From: Batkoa obscura
Taxonomy: Eukaryota > Entomophthoromycota > Entomophthoromycetes > Entomophthorales > Batkoaceae
Assembly: GCA_030770535.1 (NCBI GenBank)
Contig: JASVEC010000002.1
Span: forward strand, 2,108,001 to 2,172,000
DNA length: 64,000 bases
Direction: 5' to 3'
Shown here: one piece after another, positions 38,382 through 49,862 of the stretch
Numbering within the stretch: the first letter of the stretch is position 1
How the letters are laid out: each line of letters starts with the position of its first letter
Program-made: the position numbers and the translations under genes
Notes under the pieces: generated by a model
What the model was told of the DNA's origin: nothing
The model's database searches: none
Seen by the model: the letters and a program-made list of their open reading frames with translations, nothing else

Positions 38382-39457
38382 TGTGTTTCCTATTATTTTG
38401 TAAGAAAGTATCTATTAAAAAAACTTTATCTAACAAAAACATTAAGAAATTAATTCATTATTGTTGAAGTAGACTTTTTTGAATTCTTTGAATCCCTTTT
38501 TTAAAAGTTTTTAAAATCAAAACCTTTATGAGATTTTTGTTTTTTATTAGTTAAAAATTAAATTGAAATATAAAAAAATCCCTACATTATTGAATTTTAT
38601 ACTATTTAAAGTAAATTAAGCACTATTTTAAAAAAATAAAAATTTTAAATTTTAAATTCAGTGTTAGATTTTGAGTTTGTAATATGGGAACATTGTTACA
38701 AATAGGATTCCTATAAAGAAACCACTTATAGTAAAAATATTGGATTATTCAAAAAGATCGCCAAATAAATCAAAAGTTGAAATATTCTTAATGTACTTTC
38801 GCCCTAATGCTAACGCTAGCTTAGGACTAACACCAAACTAGCTCTAACCCTAACCCTAACCTTAACTTGAATTTATTATAAATTTAATTGATAAAATAAG
38901 TGATATATCATTTTAGATTTAAGCTTAAAATTTGCTATTAATCTTAATTTTATGTTGTAAAATCCATTGTTCACCAAAAAATTAAACCAAATTTGTGTAA
39001 CAATGCTCCCATACTATAGCCAAAAACTAACTATTTTAAAATTTTATAATTACATTGAGAGCAGAAGTTACCCAAGGCTTAATTGTAAGCTTTTACGAAA
39101 GTAACATAAAAACATCTGAGATTAAATTTAACTTCATTATTTCTGAAGGCGGAATTTTTCCTGTCCCAGAGCTGTCTATAATCTAAGGGCATTATTGGCT
39201 AGGCAAATAAAATTTAAAGCCATATTTGAGTCCTTTTAGATTTCAATCACAAAGGCATTGTACAAACTATTTTAAAAAAATGGCCTTTAATTAATGTATA
39301 TTTTAAATGTTTGGACATTTAATTAGAAGCACTATTTCATGAGCTGTAAGTTTTAGTCAAGCAAAGTTTATCCAATCAAAAAGATGATAAATTGAATTTT
39401 AAACTATTACACCGAATCTAAGTTTGGAATCTAAAGCTTTTTTTAATAATAATTTAA
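38382..39457. other. AT-rich spacer with telomere-like tract
   Basis: No gene seen. It contains the interstitial CCCTAA tract (38801-38866) and, on the right, the presumed promoter of the C2H2 factor. Confidence 0.55.
38801..38866. repeat. Interstitial telomere-like (CCCTAA)n tract
   Basis: CTAACCCTAACCCTAACC at 38844-38861 contains perfect units. It is preceded by about 40 bp of decayed units (GCCCTAATGCTAACGCTAGC and CTTAGGACTAAC). It matches the TTAGGG telomere repeat used by many fungi. Confidence 0.75.
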
Positions 39458-41301
39458 ATGTCAAGTCTTACAGAACAGATAACGCAAGCTAATGATATTA
39501 AATGTTGTTTATGGGTTGATTGCGGTGCCAGGTTCTTTGAGTTTAAAGATCTTTTCGATCACTTAAAGGAAATGCATATCAATGCTCAACCACCTAACCT
39601 TCCCCGAGATTGTCGTTGGGGTGATAGATGCAATTATCAAACTAATGAGAAAAAGCATATAATCTCTCATTTAAGATCACATTTAGATTGGAGACCATAT
39701 TCTTGTGATGTAAAATTATAATTTTTATCAATTCTTCACTAATATAATTTGACATAGATTTGTAATAGTAAATTTAAGCATGAACACGAAATTAGAAGAC
39801 ACAAAGATCGTCTACATGGGAACAATAATAATAATAGTACCTCGCCAAATAACCAACTTACTCCGCCTTTGATGAACTCTAATCATTCATCAAATCAATC
39901 ACCAATACATAGTAATTAATCCATTTTATGCTTTAGTTTTTACTAACATCAATAGCTGACTTATATACCAATGCCTTAACCCCAGAAATGGATCATGGAA
40001 CTGATAAAGTATTAGTTCAATTAATTGAATATGGTTTAGGATATAAAAGCTCTATTCAAGTAGATGAAGGTAAATTTATAACAACTTAAAAACCAAACTA
40101 ATATTTTCAGCTTTCAAAAATCAGCTTTCATCAATTGCTTTACCTTTGAATGTTGTAGACATACCTCAACCACAACTTAGAAGATATATCATTGATAGCT
40201 TTCATCAAGCACTAATGTTATCTGTAACGACTGCAAATGCTAATTCATATAGTCAAATGAATCAAAGCTCTATTTCGCCGAATCTTTTTGATCCGACAAG
40301 TTACTTAAATCATTCTCAACCTTTGATAAATGGATATAATGACCCTGGAATGGGGTACAATAATAATTTTGGATTTGGATTTGGTGTAAATGAACATCTT
40401 CAGCAAAATTTGCAGTCTCAAGAACAACCCTTATTTAATTTCCCAACTCCCCCTAATTCTAACAACAATTATAATGGATATGGTTATCAAAGTCAAGATT
40501 TTATGAAACAAGATCCTATGGGGTTAAATTACTACGATAATAATCTTATGAATATTAATTCTATGTCTATACAAAACTCACGCTCAATTACGCCTCCAGG
40601 TATTCAGATCACCTTTTTAATTAATCAAGCTAAAATTAACTTAGGTAACGGAATTAAAGCAGAGAGCACATCACCCACCCTTACCACTCCAGGGTTCAGG
40701 ACTCGAGGTATACCCCCTGAAGAAATCTCTATTCCAAGTCGTTCTATTGAGCCAAATGGAGTTAAAAAAGAGTCTAGTGATTCTAGTTCATCAAGTCCTA
40801 AAGGAAACATATTATCCTCTATAATGCCAAATGTTATGAACTTTTTGAAGTTTCCAACTATCATGCCACCAAAAGAAGATAACATGAATAGTAGTAAGTT
40901 TTCTTTAGATTTGTTTCTTTTTTATTAATATTTTTATTAAGGAGATAGATCAATGCCTCCATCCCCTCAACCCTCCCGTTCTCGTTCAAATAGTCCTCTA
41001 CCTTCAGGTCCTAAGGATTCACCTAATGGTGTAGAAAGGGAAGATTATGATCATATCTACCTCAGTCCTACTTCCAAAAACGAAAAAGCAATTGATACCA
41101 ACTTACCAATTATCCGACAGGTAATCAGTACTACTATAATGATACTAAATTAATAAATTTTAGGATGATGGTTCTTTTGATGTTTATAAGCCTAAATTTG
41201 TAACCCCATCCGACTTTCAGCGCTCTCCTTCTAAAAAAGGGAATATGCCGTTAAGTCCAGATGAATACCTTACACTTTCATTATCAAAGCTAAAGATATA
41301 A
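39458..41301 (+). CDS. C2H2 zinc-finger transcription factor, PacC/Rim101- or Gli-like fingers
   Basis: Three N-terminal fingers: CLWVDCGARFFEFKDLFDHL...H (Cys-X4-Cys with the WxxC start), CRWGDRCNYQTNEKKHIISH...H, and CDICNSKFKHEHEIRRHKDR...H completed by the first intron splice. The Trp between the cysteines of fingers 1 and 2 is the hallmark of the PacC/Rim101 and Gli/Zic pairs, whose first fingers pack together. A long Asn/Gln/Ser-rich region, Pro/Ser clusters (PPSPQPSRSRSNSP) and a C-terminus ending LSLSKLKI follow. About seven exons. The joins near 40600 and 40895 are the least certain, and one intron (about 40602-40649) is in frame. Nuclear DNA binding is inferred; an alkaline-pH role is only possible. 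Confidence 0.72.
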
Positions 41302-41460
41302 TTTTTTATTTGTCTATTTATGCAATCTTGGTTTTATGTTTATTACTTCAATTATCTTTTATATTATATATTATAAGTAACTTTTAGGTTTAATAAAGCT
41401 TTTAATTAAAAGTGTCAACTCTTATAGTTTGTTAATTTTACTAGATTATTAAAAAAACTA

Positions 41461-41565
41461 TATAGAGGTGTTTTTTTGGCTTCATTACTTTTTCTATCTT
41501 TAAGCGCTATTTGAGTGGAAAAATTATTAGTAAAATTCTTAAACATAAAAATACATCCTCCATAT
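41461..41565 (+). mobile_element. Miniature inverted-repeat element (copy 6)
   Basis: Full-length copy, abutting copy 7 head to tail. The join reads CCTCCATATGGTGATG, so the two share a single terminal CATATG. Confidence 0.85.
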
Positions 41566-41667
41566 GGTGATGTTTTTTTTTGATTTCATTACTTTTTCCG
41601 TTTTTAAGCGCTACTTGAGCGGAAAGATTGTTAATAAAATTCTTAAACACAAAAATACATCCCCATA
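41562..41667 (+). mobile_element. Miniature inverted-repeat element (copy 7)
   Basis: Full-length copy next to copy 6, ending ACATCCCCATAT. It has the centre AAGCGCTACTTGAGCGG (CGCT/AGCG paired). Confidence 0.85.
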
Positions 41668-41826
41668 TCTTGGATTCTACAAAAATACTGTTATAAATTT
41701 AATTTAATATAATCATATTTATTATACTCTTGAATATTTAAATTTTAATAAATTTAATAATAATAACTAAAATCTATTGTAAAGGTCTATTTCTATAACA
41801 ATAAGTAATCTCGGAATCTGAAAAAA

Positions 41827-43229
41827 TTATAGTGTTGGCTCGAAGAAAGGATCTGACTTTGCTCCCTTACTTTTATCCAATTTTGGCTTAGGTTTAGAGA
41901 AATTATTTCCTTGAGTTAACTTACCATTTCTCTTTTTAAAGTCCTGATTATTGTTTCTATTTTTAAATGGTGCTGGTTTTCCTCTATGGTTTATTCTATT
42001 TTCGTTTTTGTTACCTTCTTTTTCTCTATTGTTATCATATCTAGCTTTTTTGAAAGCGCTAGGGTTATTTCTTAAACTCATTGATTTCCTCAAACCACTT
42101 TTCTCTGTAGCTTCAGTATTAAGCTTCTTATTTACAGGCCTCTTATTTACAGGCTTCTTTTCATCGTTATCTGAGCCTTCAACTTCTGATGATCCAGAGT
42201 TTAAATTGGATCCAGTATTTTCTAGCTTTTCTTCTAGTTCTCTTTTAGCAATCTCTTTTTTACGATTCATCTTTTCTTTTCTTTCTAAAAATTTTGGATC
42301 ATATCGTTTATTATCAAGGATTCTTAAATTACGAAGCTCTTGTTTAACCTATATAAAAAATTAGCTACTAATTTTATAATCTTGTTTCAATTTACCTTAT
42401 CCTCATATCTTTCCTCTTTTTCAACAGGATTCCCAGATAATGTTAATTCTTTTAAATTCAATAGCTCTTTGAGCGTTTCTAAACAACTTTTTCCTTTTTT
42501 AAAATGGCATATTAATTAATAGGAATAATATTACCTAAAGTCTTTAATTAAATTGTTTGATAGGCCTACCATAGCCAAGGATGGGCAATTGATTAGCTCA
42601 GATGGTACTGAAACTATTTTATTATTGTTTAAGCGAAGATCCTTCAATTGAGTTAAACCCTCTAATGGTGGAAATTCCCTCAGTTTGTTATTTGAGATTG
42701 ATAGCTTAGTAAGATTAGGCAATGTTGAAAGATTCGGAATAACTTCGAGATCATTATGAGATAAAACTAAACCATTGATAAAATAAGAATAAGAATGAAA
42801 ATAAAAAGCAAAAAAAGTACCTAAACTATTTAAATTCTTTAAGCTTAAGATGTTATCAATTGTCTTTAGTTGATTATTATTAAGAATTAGAGCTTTTAGC
42901 TCAACGCAATTCGTTACATGTTGTGATAATATCCTCAACCTATTGTTACCTAAATTCAATGTAACTAAATTCTTAAGTTTCGGAAGAAATGATAAATCTT
43001 CGAGTTGATTATTAGATAAGTTTAAGAAAGTAAGTGACTCGCAATATTGAAGACCTATTAATTGTTGACCAGTTCTAAATTGGTTGGATGATAAGTCGAT
43101 ACGATTTAACTTAATACAACAAGAAATATCGTCAACATGATTAATTTCTTTATCCTTCAACTCAATCTTTTTAACATCCTGTAATGACTCACTTATAAAG
43201 GAAGATAATATAGCTGGTGTAAGACGCAT
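41827..43229 (-). CDS. Leucine-rich repeat protein with basic C-terminal tail
   Basis: About seven to eight SDS22-type LRRs (LTFLNLSNNQLEDLSFLPKL, LVTLNLGNNRLRIL, LKALILNNNQLKTIDNIL, LVLSHNDLEVIPNL, LTKLSISNNKLREFPPLEGL, LKDLRLNNNKIVSVPSELIN). They are capped by LKELTLSGNPVEKEERYEDK then VKQELRNLRILDNKRYDPKF, the usual LRR C-cap. A Lys/Asn/Arg-rich tail of about 150 residues follows. Splicing removes 42820-42767 (an in-frame 54-nt intron, restoring LNSLVLSHNDL), an intron from about 42530 whose acceptor GGAAAAAG restores DFSCLETLKELL, and a third near 42385. The tail suggests nucleic-acid or nucleolar association, but the function is not known. Confidence 0.78.
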
Positions 43230-43360
43230 TTTAATTTTACCAAAAGTAAATTCTTGATTATAGCTATTATCTTATATATGTACTATATTTTTGATTGGTC
43301 AAAATTAATTTTTGTTTTTAAATTAAGATTAATAAGAAAACTATTTTAATATTAAGGCTT

Positions 43361-43717
43361 TTATTTCTTTTTATTGATATATTTGGAATTCGACTCACGT
43401 AAACCTAAAAGGAAAGGGAACCCTATGATTAAAGTAGATATGGTCCACTTAAAGATACAAATAGATGAGCGGTTACCGTAATTTAATGCTAAATAAAAAG
43501 CATATATAGCTTCAAGAGCATGTATAAAGACGGTCAAAAATACTATGACATGAATAATTTCTTGCCCTAAAGAATCCCTTAAGGGCACCATAATACTCGG
43601 AGTTAATGTAGGGAAAACTTGAGTTACTAACTGAAACATTAACCCAATTAATAAAAGTACAATTTTAGGATATGGTAAATAAAAATCATCTTGATTCAAT
43701 AGTTTATCTTTTGTCAT
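43361..43717 (-). CDS. TMEM254-like (DUF4499) small membrane protein
   Basis: 118 aa from the Met at 43717; the frame stays open further upstream but that part lacks any family pattern. There are three to four hydrophobic segments. The middle HVIVFLTVFIHALEAIYAFY and the end WTISTLIIGFPFLLGLR match the H-x-x-E-x-x-Y-A and W-x-x-x-T-x-x-x-G spacing of animal TMEM254. Intronless. Location and function are unknown. It lies 131 bp upstream of the LRR gene on the same strand, so the two are separate transcripts or share a short promoter. Confidence 0.6.
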   Translation of the reverse strand: MTKDKLLNQDDFYLPYPKIVLLLIGLMFQLVTQVFPTLTPSIMVPLRDSLGQEIIHVIVFLTVFIHALEAIYAFYLALNYGNRSSICIFKWTISTLIIGFPFLLGLRESNSKYINKKK

Positions 43718-45294
43718 TGTGATTATAGTACGAACTTTGTGACAGTCGAAAAAAATAAATTTCTTTAACAAAGATGTTAAAATTTTAAAAAGTAGTAGTT
43801 TTGCTTTTATTTTTGTCAAAATTTCCAAAATAGGAAATTTAGTATTGATTATAAAACAAAATGACTTCTCAAAAATAAGCATCTCCTTTTACTGCCTTTT
43901 ATTTAGAAGGAGGATTGTTCATAAAAAAATGAATCATAGAAGATACTACTTAAAACGTTTCTAAAAAATATTTACAGCCTTTGATGTTTTATCTTCCCTA
44001 ACTAACTTATAACTAGTAATGTAGCATTTAAGTATATACTATCTTCAAACTTTTACAATATTTATAGATAGTATCAAAATGTTTTCCACTTTTATTTAAA
44101 AATGCATTAGCTATTTTTTTATGATTATTCAAATTATACTTTGTAAATTCGCCAAATATACCATATACAATATTTATTAATAATTAAAGCTAAGCTTATA
44201 AAGAGAGTAGACTTTTAAACTAAGAGATATTGAGTATGTCGGGATGATTTTTTTGATTTCATTACTTTTTCGATCTTTTAAGTGCTATTTGAGCGGAAAG
44301 ATTATTAGTAAAATCCTCAAAAAAATATATCTCTGTCTTGTAATTTAATAATTTCTTTAATTATGTAAGCTTCATTTTTACATTTTGTTTTGATAGTATG
44401 CCACTCTACAAGAGAAAAACTAGATAACATCCGTTGTTGTATATTTATTATATCTTCAATATGATAAATACTATATATTTTATTAACCTTTAGTGCTGAA
44501 AGCATGAAAGACATTAATTATATTAAATTAGTGAGATTTTGATTGCATTATAAATAGTGAAAACAAGCTCCTTAAAAGGGGTATATAAAATGTATGACAG
44601 TATATATATATATAATTACTAGAAAAACTCATTCTTAGATAATACTTTAAGTTTAGCTTTATTAATCTATTATCATTATAACTCTAAAACAGCCAAATAT
44701 TGGGATTTATATGATTAGAAATCAATCAAAACTGTATTAAATTTTGATATTTGTTTGTAAATATATGTATGTTTTTGTATTTTTGCATTGGTGTAAGTAT
44801 AAGCTTTGTAGTACAAGATTCATTGTATGTATATTGGGCAAAAAACCTCAAAAAATTGATGATATTGGTAAATTGATACATCAAAGTATAAACACAATAG
44901 CGTTAAATCGACCAGATATATGTTCAATATAATATATGGCTTGGCAAAGTAAAATCAACTTTAGATTCTTAATAATATCTACTAAAGTTTTAGTATGGAT
45001 TTGTTCATTATCAAACTAGGTTGCATAAAATCTATATGTTTATTAGAAGTGTTAAAGGAATTTTAATTTTAATTCTTTATAATTTAATAGTGCATATACA
45101 GTATTAGTTGTATAAGATATGCAAGAATTACGTGATAATTATATTTAAAGTTGTATAACTTGACAAAGTAGTTAAAAGCTTGAAGTGTTTATTCTTAATA
45201 ATAAAAATTAATCATTTAGAGGCTTTCAAATGAAGTACGGGTGTAGTTGAACTGATAGTAAGGTTGAAACTTTGTAGCGTCACCTGGTAAAGGT
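43718..45294. other. AT-rich spacer
   Basis: Only one miniature repeat copy (44234-44334) is recognised. Short open frames at 44317-44514 (minus) and 44744-44932 (plus) show no signal peptide, family pattern or plausible splice partners. Confidence 0.55.
44234..44334 (+). mobile_element. Miniature inverted-repeat element (copy 8)
   Basis: Diverged copy from GTATGTCGGGATGA through TTCATTACTTTTTCGATC and AGTGCTATTTGAGCGG to ATATATCTCTGTC. The right terminus is weaker than usual. Confidence 0.75.
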
Positions 45295-45740
45295 TTAAGC
45301 AGTGGTGGTAGACTAATAATTAATAAAAATATCTAAACTAATTTAAAAATACTTACATCATATGTCTTCTTCTCTTTCTCGTAACGTACTTTATCCTCCT
45401 TTGCCTTGTCTTCGAAGGGCTAATACAGCGGTTAGATTATTTATCACATAGATATATCAACTTACTTTCTTGTCCTCAGGAGTCATCCCCTTCCATTTCT
45501 GTCCAAGGATTTTTCCAATTTCACCTTAGTAAAATTTAGTTTGATTAAATTTAGTTAAATGTAATGAGTACCGAATGAGATGTTAGGGTTCTCCTTGATG
45601 ACGTTCTCTCTTTCAGATTGTGAGAAGAACATGTAAGCTGAAAGGCCACGTTTAGGCTTATTTGGGTCTTTCTTTGTTCTTTTCTTGGTTTCTTTTCCAT
45701 CACTTTGGCGGAAGGTTTTAGTCGTTGGTATTTTGGCCAT
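45295..45740 (-). CDS. NHP6: Nhp6-like HMG-box chromatin protein
   Basis: Small non-histone protein that bends DNA and assists FACT and transcription. Four exons give a short basic N-terminus ([20 protein letters not shown]) and one HMG box: [60 protein letters not shown], then YDSTTTA. The match to yeast Nhp6A/B is nearly continuous. The last exon codes only STTTA and the stop. Codons are richer in G+C than the flanks, as in other highly expressed genes here. Confidence 0.93.
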
Positions 45741-46852
45741 AGTTGCTTCTAATAATATTTTTCATATTAGCTTGTATTCATTAGACATCTTAAGCTTTCA
45801 TCAAAATAACGATTAATAAAATTCGTCTGCTACAGAATTGCAAGGCTATAAATTCGTAAAGCCTAAAATAACCATTTTTAGTCCTTTATCTAAGACTCAC
45901 TTACCTTTATAAATTTCTCTGCTTTACTGAAGTAACTTTGTAAGCTGTCATTTTCACGCTTTAAATTCCTTACCCACTCAATTAACTGGTCTAAGCTTAA
46001 TAATCAGCCAAACCTGAAACAATAATTGGTTTAATTCAGCCCTTACAGCCAATAATAACTGAAATTAGAACTTTTATCAACAAGCAATCGCTTGTTTCAC
46101 GTGAAAATAAGCTAATAATAATTGCCAACAGAAAACAAATTATAGCAATTTCATTGGTAGATAGAAATCCTTAAGGATTATGTATGACTTACCAAAGTAA
46201 AATTGGCTTAAAGTTGAACTCAATTGATAACTCAATTCAGCTAATTTTAGCCAATAAAATCAACATTTTTTACTCTAATCTCAATTTTGAAATTGAACTT
46301 CAGTCTGTTTATGTTTGTGAGTTGACGTATAAAAAATAGGTTAAACTTTATGAGAGTATTGCATTAAGCCAATAATAATGATAGATATCAATATTAATTT
46401 TTAACTAAGAAAATAAAACAGAGTGGATAGAAAATAATCAAATATTAAAAATCTTTTACCTTTTATTACAATTTAACAAGAAATATTATAAACTATATTA
46501 TTGTAAGCAGTAAATTTGTTTTGGTATTTCAAAAATCAAGTTTTAAATATCTTGCTAGAATTAAAAAAATACAATCAAAACAAAAGAGTTATAAACCTTT
46601 TAATGTCTAAAAAATATTATACATGTAATCATTAAAGATATGTAAATATTTAGAGTGAAAAAGTTGCGTCAATATAAGAAAAAATTACAAAATGTTTTAT
46701 AGTGTAAGGCTTTGATAAAAATACTAAGTCTTATGCTTTTAAGTTCCAAGTTTAAAAATGGCAAAAATAAAGACTATACTTAGAAAAAAAGTACATTCTA
46801 TACTTTTAAATCGAAAGTTTTATTTTATAAATGAAAAAATATAATATATTAC

Positions 46853-46960
46853 TATATGGGGATATATTTTTGTGTTTAAGAATTTTACTAACAAATTTTC
46901 CACTTAAGTAGTGTTTAAAAAACGGAAAAAGTAATGAAGTCAAAATAAACACTTCCATAT
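46853..46960 (-). mobile_element. Miniature inverted-repeat element (copy 9)
   Basis: Reverse-orientation full copy from TATATGGGGATAT to CACTTCCATAT, abutting copy 10. The centre is in the paired CACT/AGTG form. Confidence 0.85.
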
Positions 46961-47060
46961 GTAGGATGCTTTTTTTGTTTAAGAACTTTACTAACAATTT
47001 TTTCACTCAAACAGCGCTTAAAGGTGGAAAAAATGATGAAACCAAAAAACACCCTCATAT
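46956..47060 (-). mobile_element. Miniature inverted-repeat element (copy 10)
   Basis: Reverse-orientation full copy sharing the CATATG terminus with copy 9. It ends ACACCCTCATAT. Confidence 0.85.
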
Positions 47061-47724
47061 ATTGTAAAATACCTTTTATTCTTTGAAGTACTTTTATTTA
47101 TTTCAAACTACTAGTTAAATTCACATAAAGGTGCTAGTTGATTATGCAATTTTTGAACTTAAAAGTAAAAAGTGAGAGATAGTTTAACAAAATTATTCTT
47201 ATGGTAAAAGGAGTTTATGGTAAAATCGTAGGTTTATTTCAATAAAATAGTAAAGTCCATAGTATTTGACTTTTACCTCTAATGTCTCCTTTCATTGAAG
47301 GAAATCAATGACTCAAAGGATTTGTTTTTAGCACATGTGTTTAATTTGTCTTTTAAGGGAAAAATTAAATTTGTTGGTTTAAACACCAGAAGTACCGGAT
47401 AACAGATTCAAAAGATTGAAAGCTCAAATACCTAAATCTAGCGTTATATACAAAAGCCTATAATAAGTACTACTAATTAATATTAATTTTGATTAAAATC
47501 AAAAACAGTATATACTTTTGATGTATTATAAAAGTAACATTACTAATCAATATAAGATCATTCTTTATAAGTTTGATTTAATCTCGGCTTATTTAGATCT
47601 AAAAGAAAAAGTTAAGAACAAGTTATTATTGAAAGGCAAACAGCCTGAATAACAAAATAAGTGAACTATAAAATTATTGAATATATTCCATAACACTAAA
47701 ATAAAATCTCCTTTTTGTTAAAAA

Positions 47725-49094
47725 ATGAACACTATAATGTTTAACTTAAAAAGCAATCTTCAATATAAAGTAGATGGTGGCTATGGATGGCTGATAGTAT
47801 TAGCTAGTTTTATATTACATTTTATATTAGTAGGCATTCAGTTTAGTTATGGCATTTTTTTAAATGAATATATGAAACAAAAATTTGACAATGTAGAAGA
47901 TAAAAGTAGATTTGCCTTAGTAGGTTCAATAAGCTTATCTTTATTAGCTGGCTTAGGCTTTGTATCTGGTAAACTAACTGATAAATTTGGCTATCGTCCT
48001 ATGGTCTATCTAGGATCTACTTTGTTTTCTATTGCTTTAATTTTGGCCTCGTTTTCAACAAAAGTAATTTTAACATTAACAATTAGTAGTAGCAGTCATT
48101 AATAAAATTATTAGCTATGGCATTTATATTTGACCCAAGGTATTTTAAGTGGGATAGGTTCATCAATAGCCTATATACCATGTTTAAGTATAATATCAAA
48201 TTGGTTTGATAAAAAAAGAGGCTTAGCAACAGGAATAGCAGTATCTGGAAGTGGGATCGGAGGTTTAGTATTAAGTCCAATAATTGAGTTATTTATTATT
48301 AACTATGGATTGGCAGTAAGTTTAAGAATCATTGGTATCTTTTCATTTGTTACGTGTATTGTCTTTACTTCATTTATAAAATTAAGGGTTGATAAAAGTA
48401 AGGATAAAGGGAGTACAGATGATGCTAAATTAAACATTGCTAAGTTATGCTTAGATATTAAATTTTGTTTACTTTGGCTTGATGGATTGATACAGAACTT
48501 GGGATTCTTAGTTCCGATATTTTTGATGCCTATTTATTGTGAGTATTATGGGTTATCTCGTTCGACAGCCTCAATCATTGTTGGTTTATTAAACGGTACA
48601 TCTGCCATTGGACGTATTTTGTTAGGTCAATTGGCTGATAAATTTGGCAAACTAAACATATTCATTATAGCTACTTTTTTAATCACTTTCTTTTCTTTAT
48701 TTATCTGGCTATTTGCTTTTAATTTGGCCTCTATTATTACATTCTCGGTTTTGTTTGGTTTAGTTTCAGGTGTTTATTCTTCATTGATACCATCTATTGT
48801 TCCAGATATATTTGGTACCTATAGCTTGCTTTTTATTTGTAGATTTTATTAATTCTGTTCCTAGGTACCGAAAACATTGCAAGTATTATGGGATTAGCTT
48901 ACACATCATGTGGTATTGCTAACTTATGTGGACCACCGATAGCAGCAGCATTGATGAGTTTAGAAAATAGTCAGAATTTTACTAATCCATTTACACCAAT
49001 GATTTTATTTACTGCCTTTTCGAGCTTTTGTGGAGTGTTGATTTTCTTAATTTTAAAATGGAATTTATATCATTCTATTTTTATCAAATGTTAA
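47725..49094 (+). CDS. Major facilitator transporter, monocarboxylate transporter (MCT/Mch) family
   Basis: Plasma-membrane or organellar MFS permease, about 420 aa with 12 predicted membrane helices. The MCT signature is VDGGYGWLIVLASFILHFIL, a variant of the PDGGWGWVV motif at TM1. The loop 2-3 motif is GKLTDKFGYRPMV. Splicing 48064-48114 restores STKLWHLYLTQGILSGIGSS, the family's TM3-4 block. Splicing 48815-48864 restores DIFGTENIASIMGLAYTSCG. There is RLGQ/LADKFGKL-type symmetry in the second half (GRILLGQLADKFGKL). The arginine and aspartate used by mammalian MCT1 for proton-lactate coupling cannot be assigned by eye, and the substrate is unknown. Confidence 0.85.
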
Positions 49095-49862
49095 TAATAG
49101 ATCTTTAGTAAATTAAATTCGTTTACCTAAAAATAAAACCAATGAATTACAGATATGTATAAAATACAAAATATATTATGAATTGTAGATTATTATCCGA
49201 CATAATGTCTTATTTTAATCTTAAATCTCATTGTTACTTCTTTATTTAATATGAATAAGGGATAAACAATTCTAAATTTTCAATAAGAACACAGTATCTT
49301 AGAATTTTTTAATGCAAATATTTGCTGACTTTATTTTTGTAAATTTTGATTTATATTAATATTTTGTATTTAACTATTTATGATCTATTATATATATATT
49401 TAATGAACTTATACTATAATCTCAACTAGCAATGTAAACTTTAATATCGCTAAAGTTGAAGGGCATTTTTGTGATGTTATTAAACAATTGGTGAAATTCT
49501 GTTTTTTAAGCCAATGAAATTAAAAAGGGTAGTAAGTAAAATACTCATAAAATATTCAACAAAAGAACATTAAAATGCTAAGTTTGGGGTTTAGACAGAA
49601 CATTTTCCAACCAATCGTACGAAAATTATTTGAGAGACTTAAATATAAATCATGACAATTTAAAATGTTGCTTTTTAGTTTTAACTCTGAGAGCGCTCTT
49701 TATTTTTTTCTTATTTTTTAGTAAAGTGGACCTTTCTTTTTATATATCATATCTAAAATTTACATTTCTTTTGTCAATTTAAAGGTAATTCAATTCATCA
49801 TTATAAATCTCATATAGTACTGATATCAAAGTTAACTCAGCTAACTAAATTGATTAGATAAA
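49095..49862. other. Intergenic spacer
   Basis: AT-rich; contains the presumed promoter of the MLKL-like gene. No repeat copy or exon recognised. Confidence 0.6.

Larger units (their letters stand above)
45741..47724. other. Spacer upstream of NHP6 with repeated TTATTGGCT motifs
   Basis: On the minus strand between about 46375 and 46010, TTATTGGCT-type motifs recur four times, twice followed by GCTGAATT. A 34-codon open stretch (about 45996-45904, LIEWVRNLKRENDSLQSYFS) is followed by a good GTAAGT donor, but I could not join it to a convincing start. It may be an untranslated leader exon of NHP6, an unrecognised short gene or a relic. Two miniature repeats fill 46853-47060. The rest shows nothing. 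Confidence 0.4.

Noticed and set aside
42767-42820. Insert FFAFYFHSYSYFING in the LRR protein, considered as a membrane segment
   Set aside because: It is an in-frame 54-nt intron with GT and AG ends. Removing it restores the LRR consensus.
44317-44514. 65-aa minus-strand frame
   Set aside because: It overlaps the end of a miniature repeat and has no recognisable domain.
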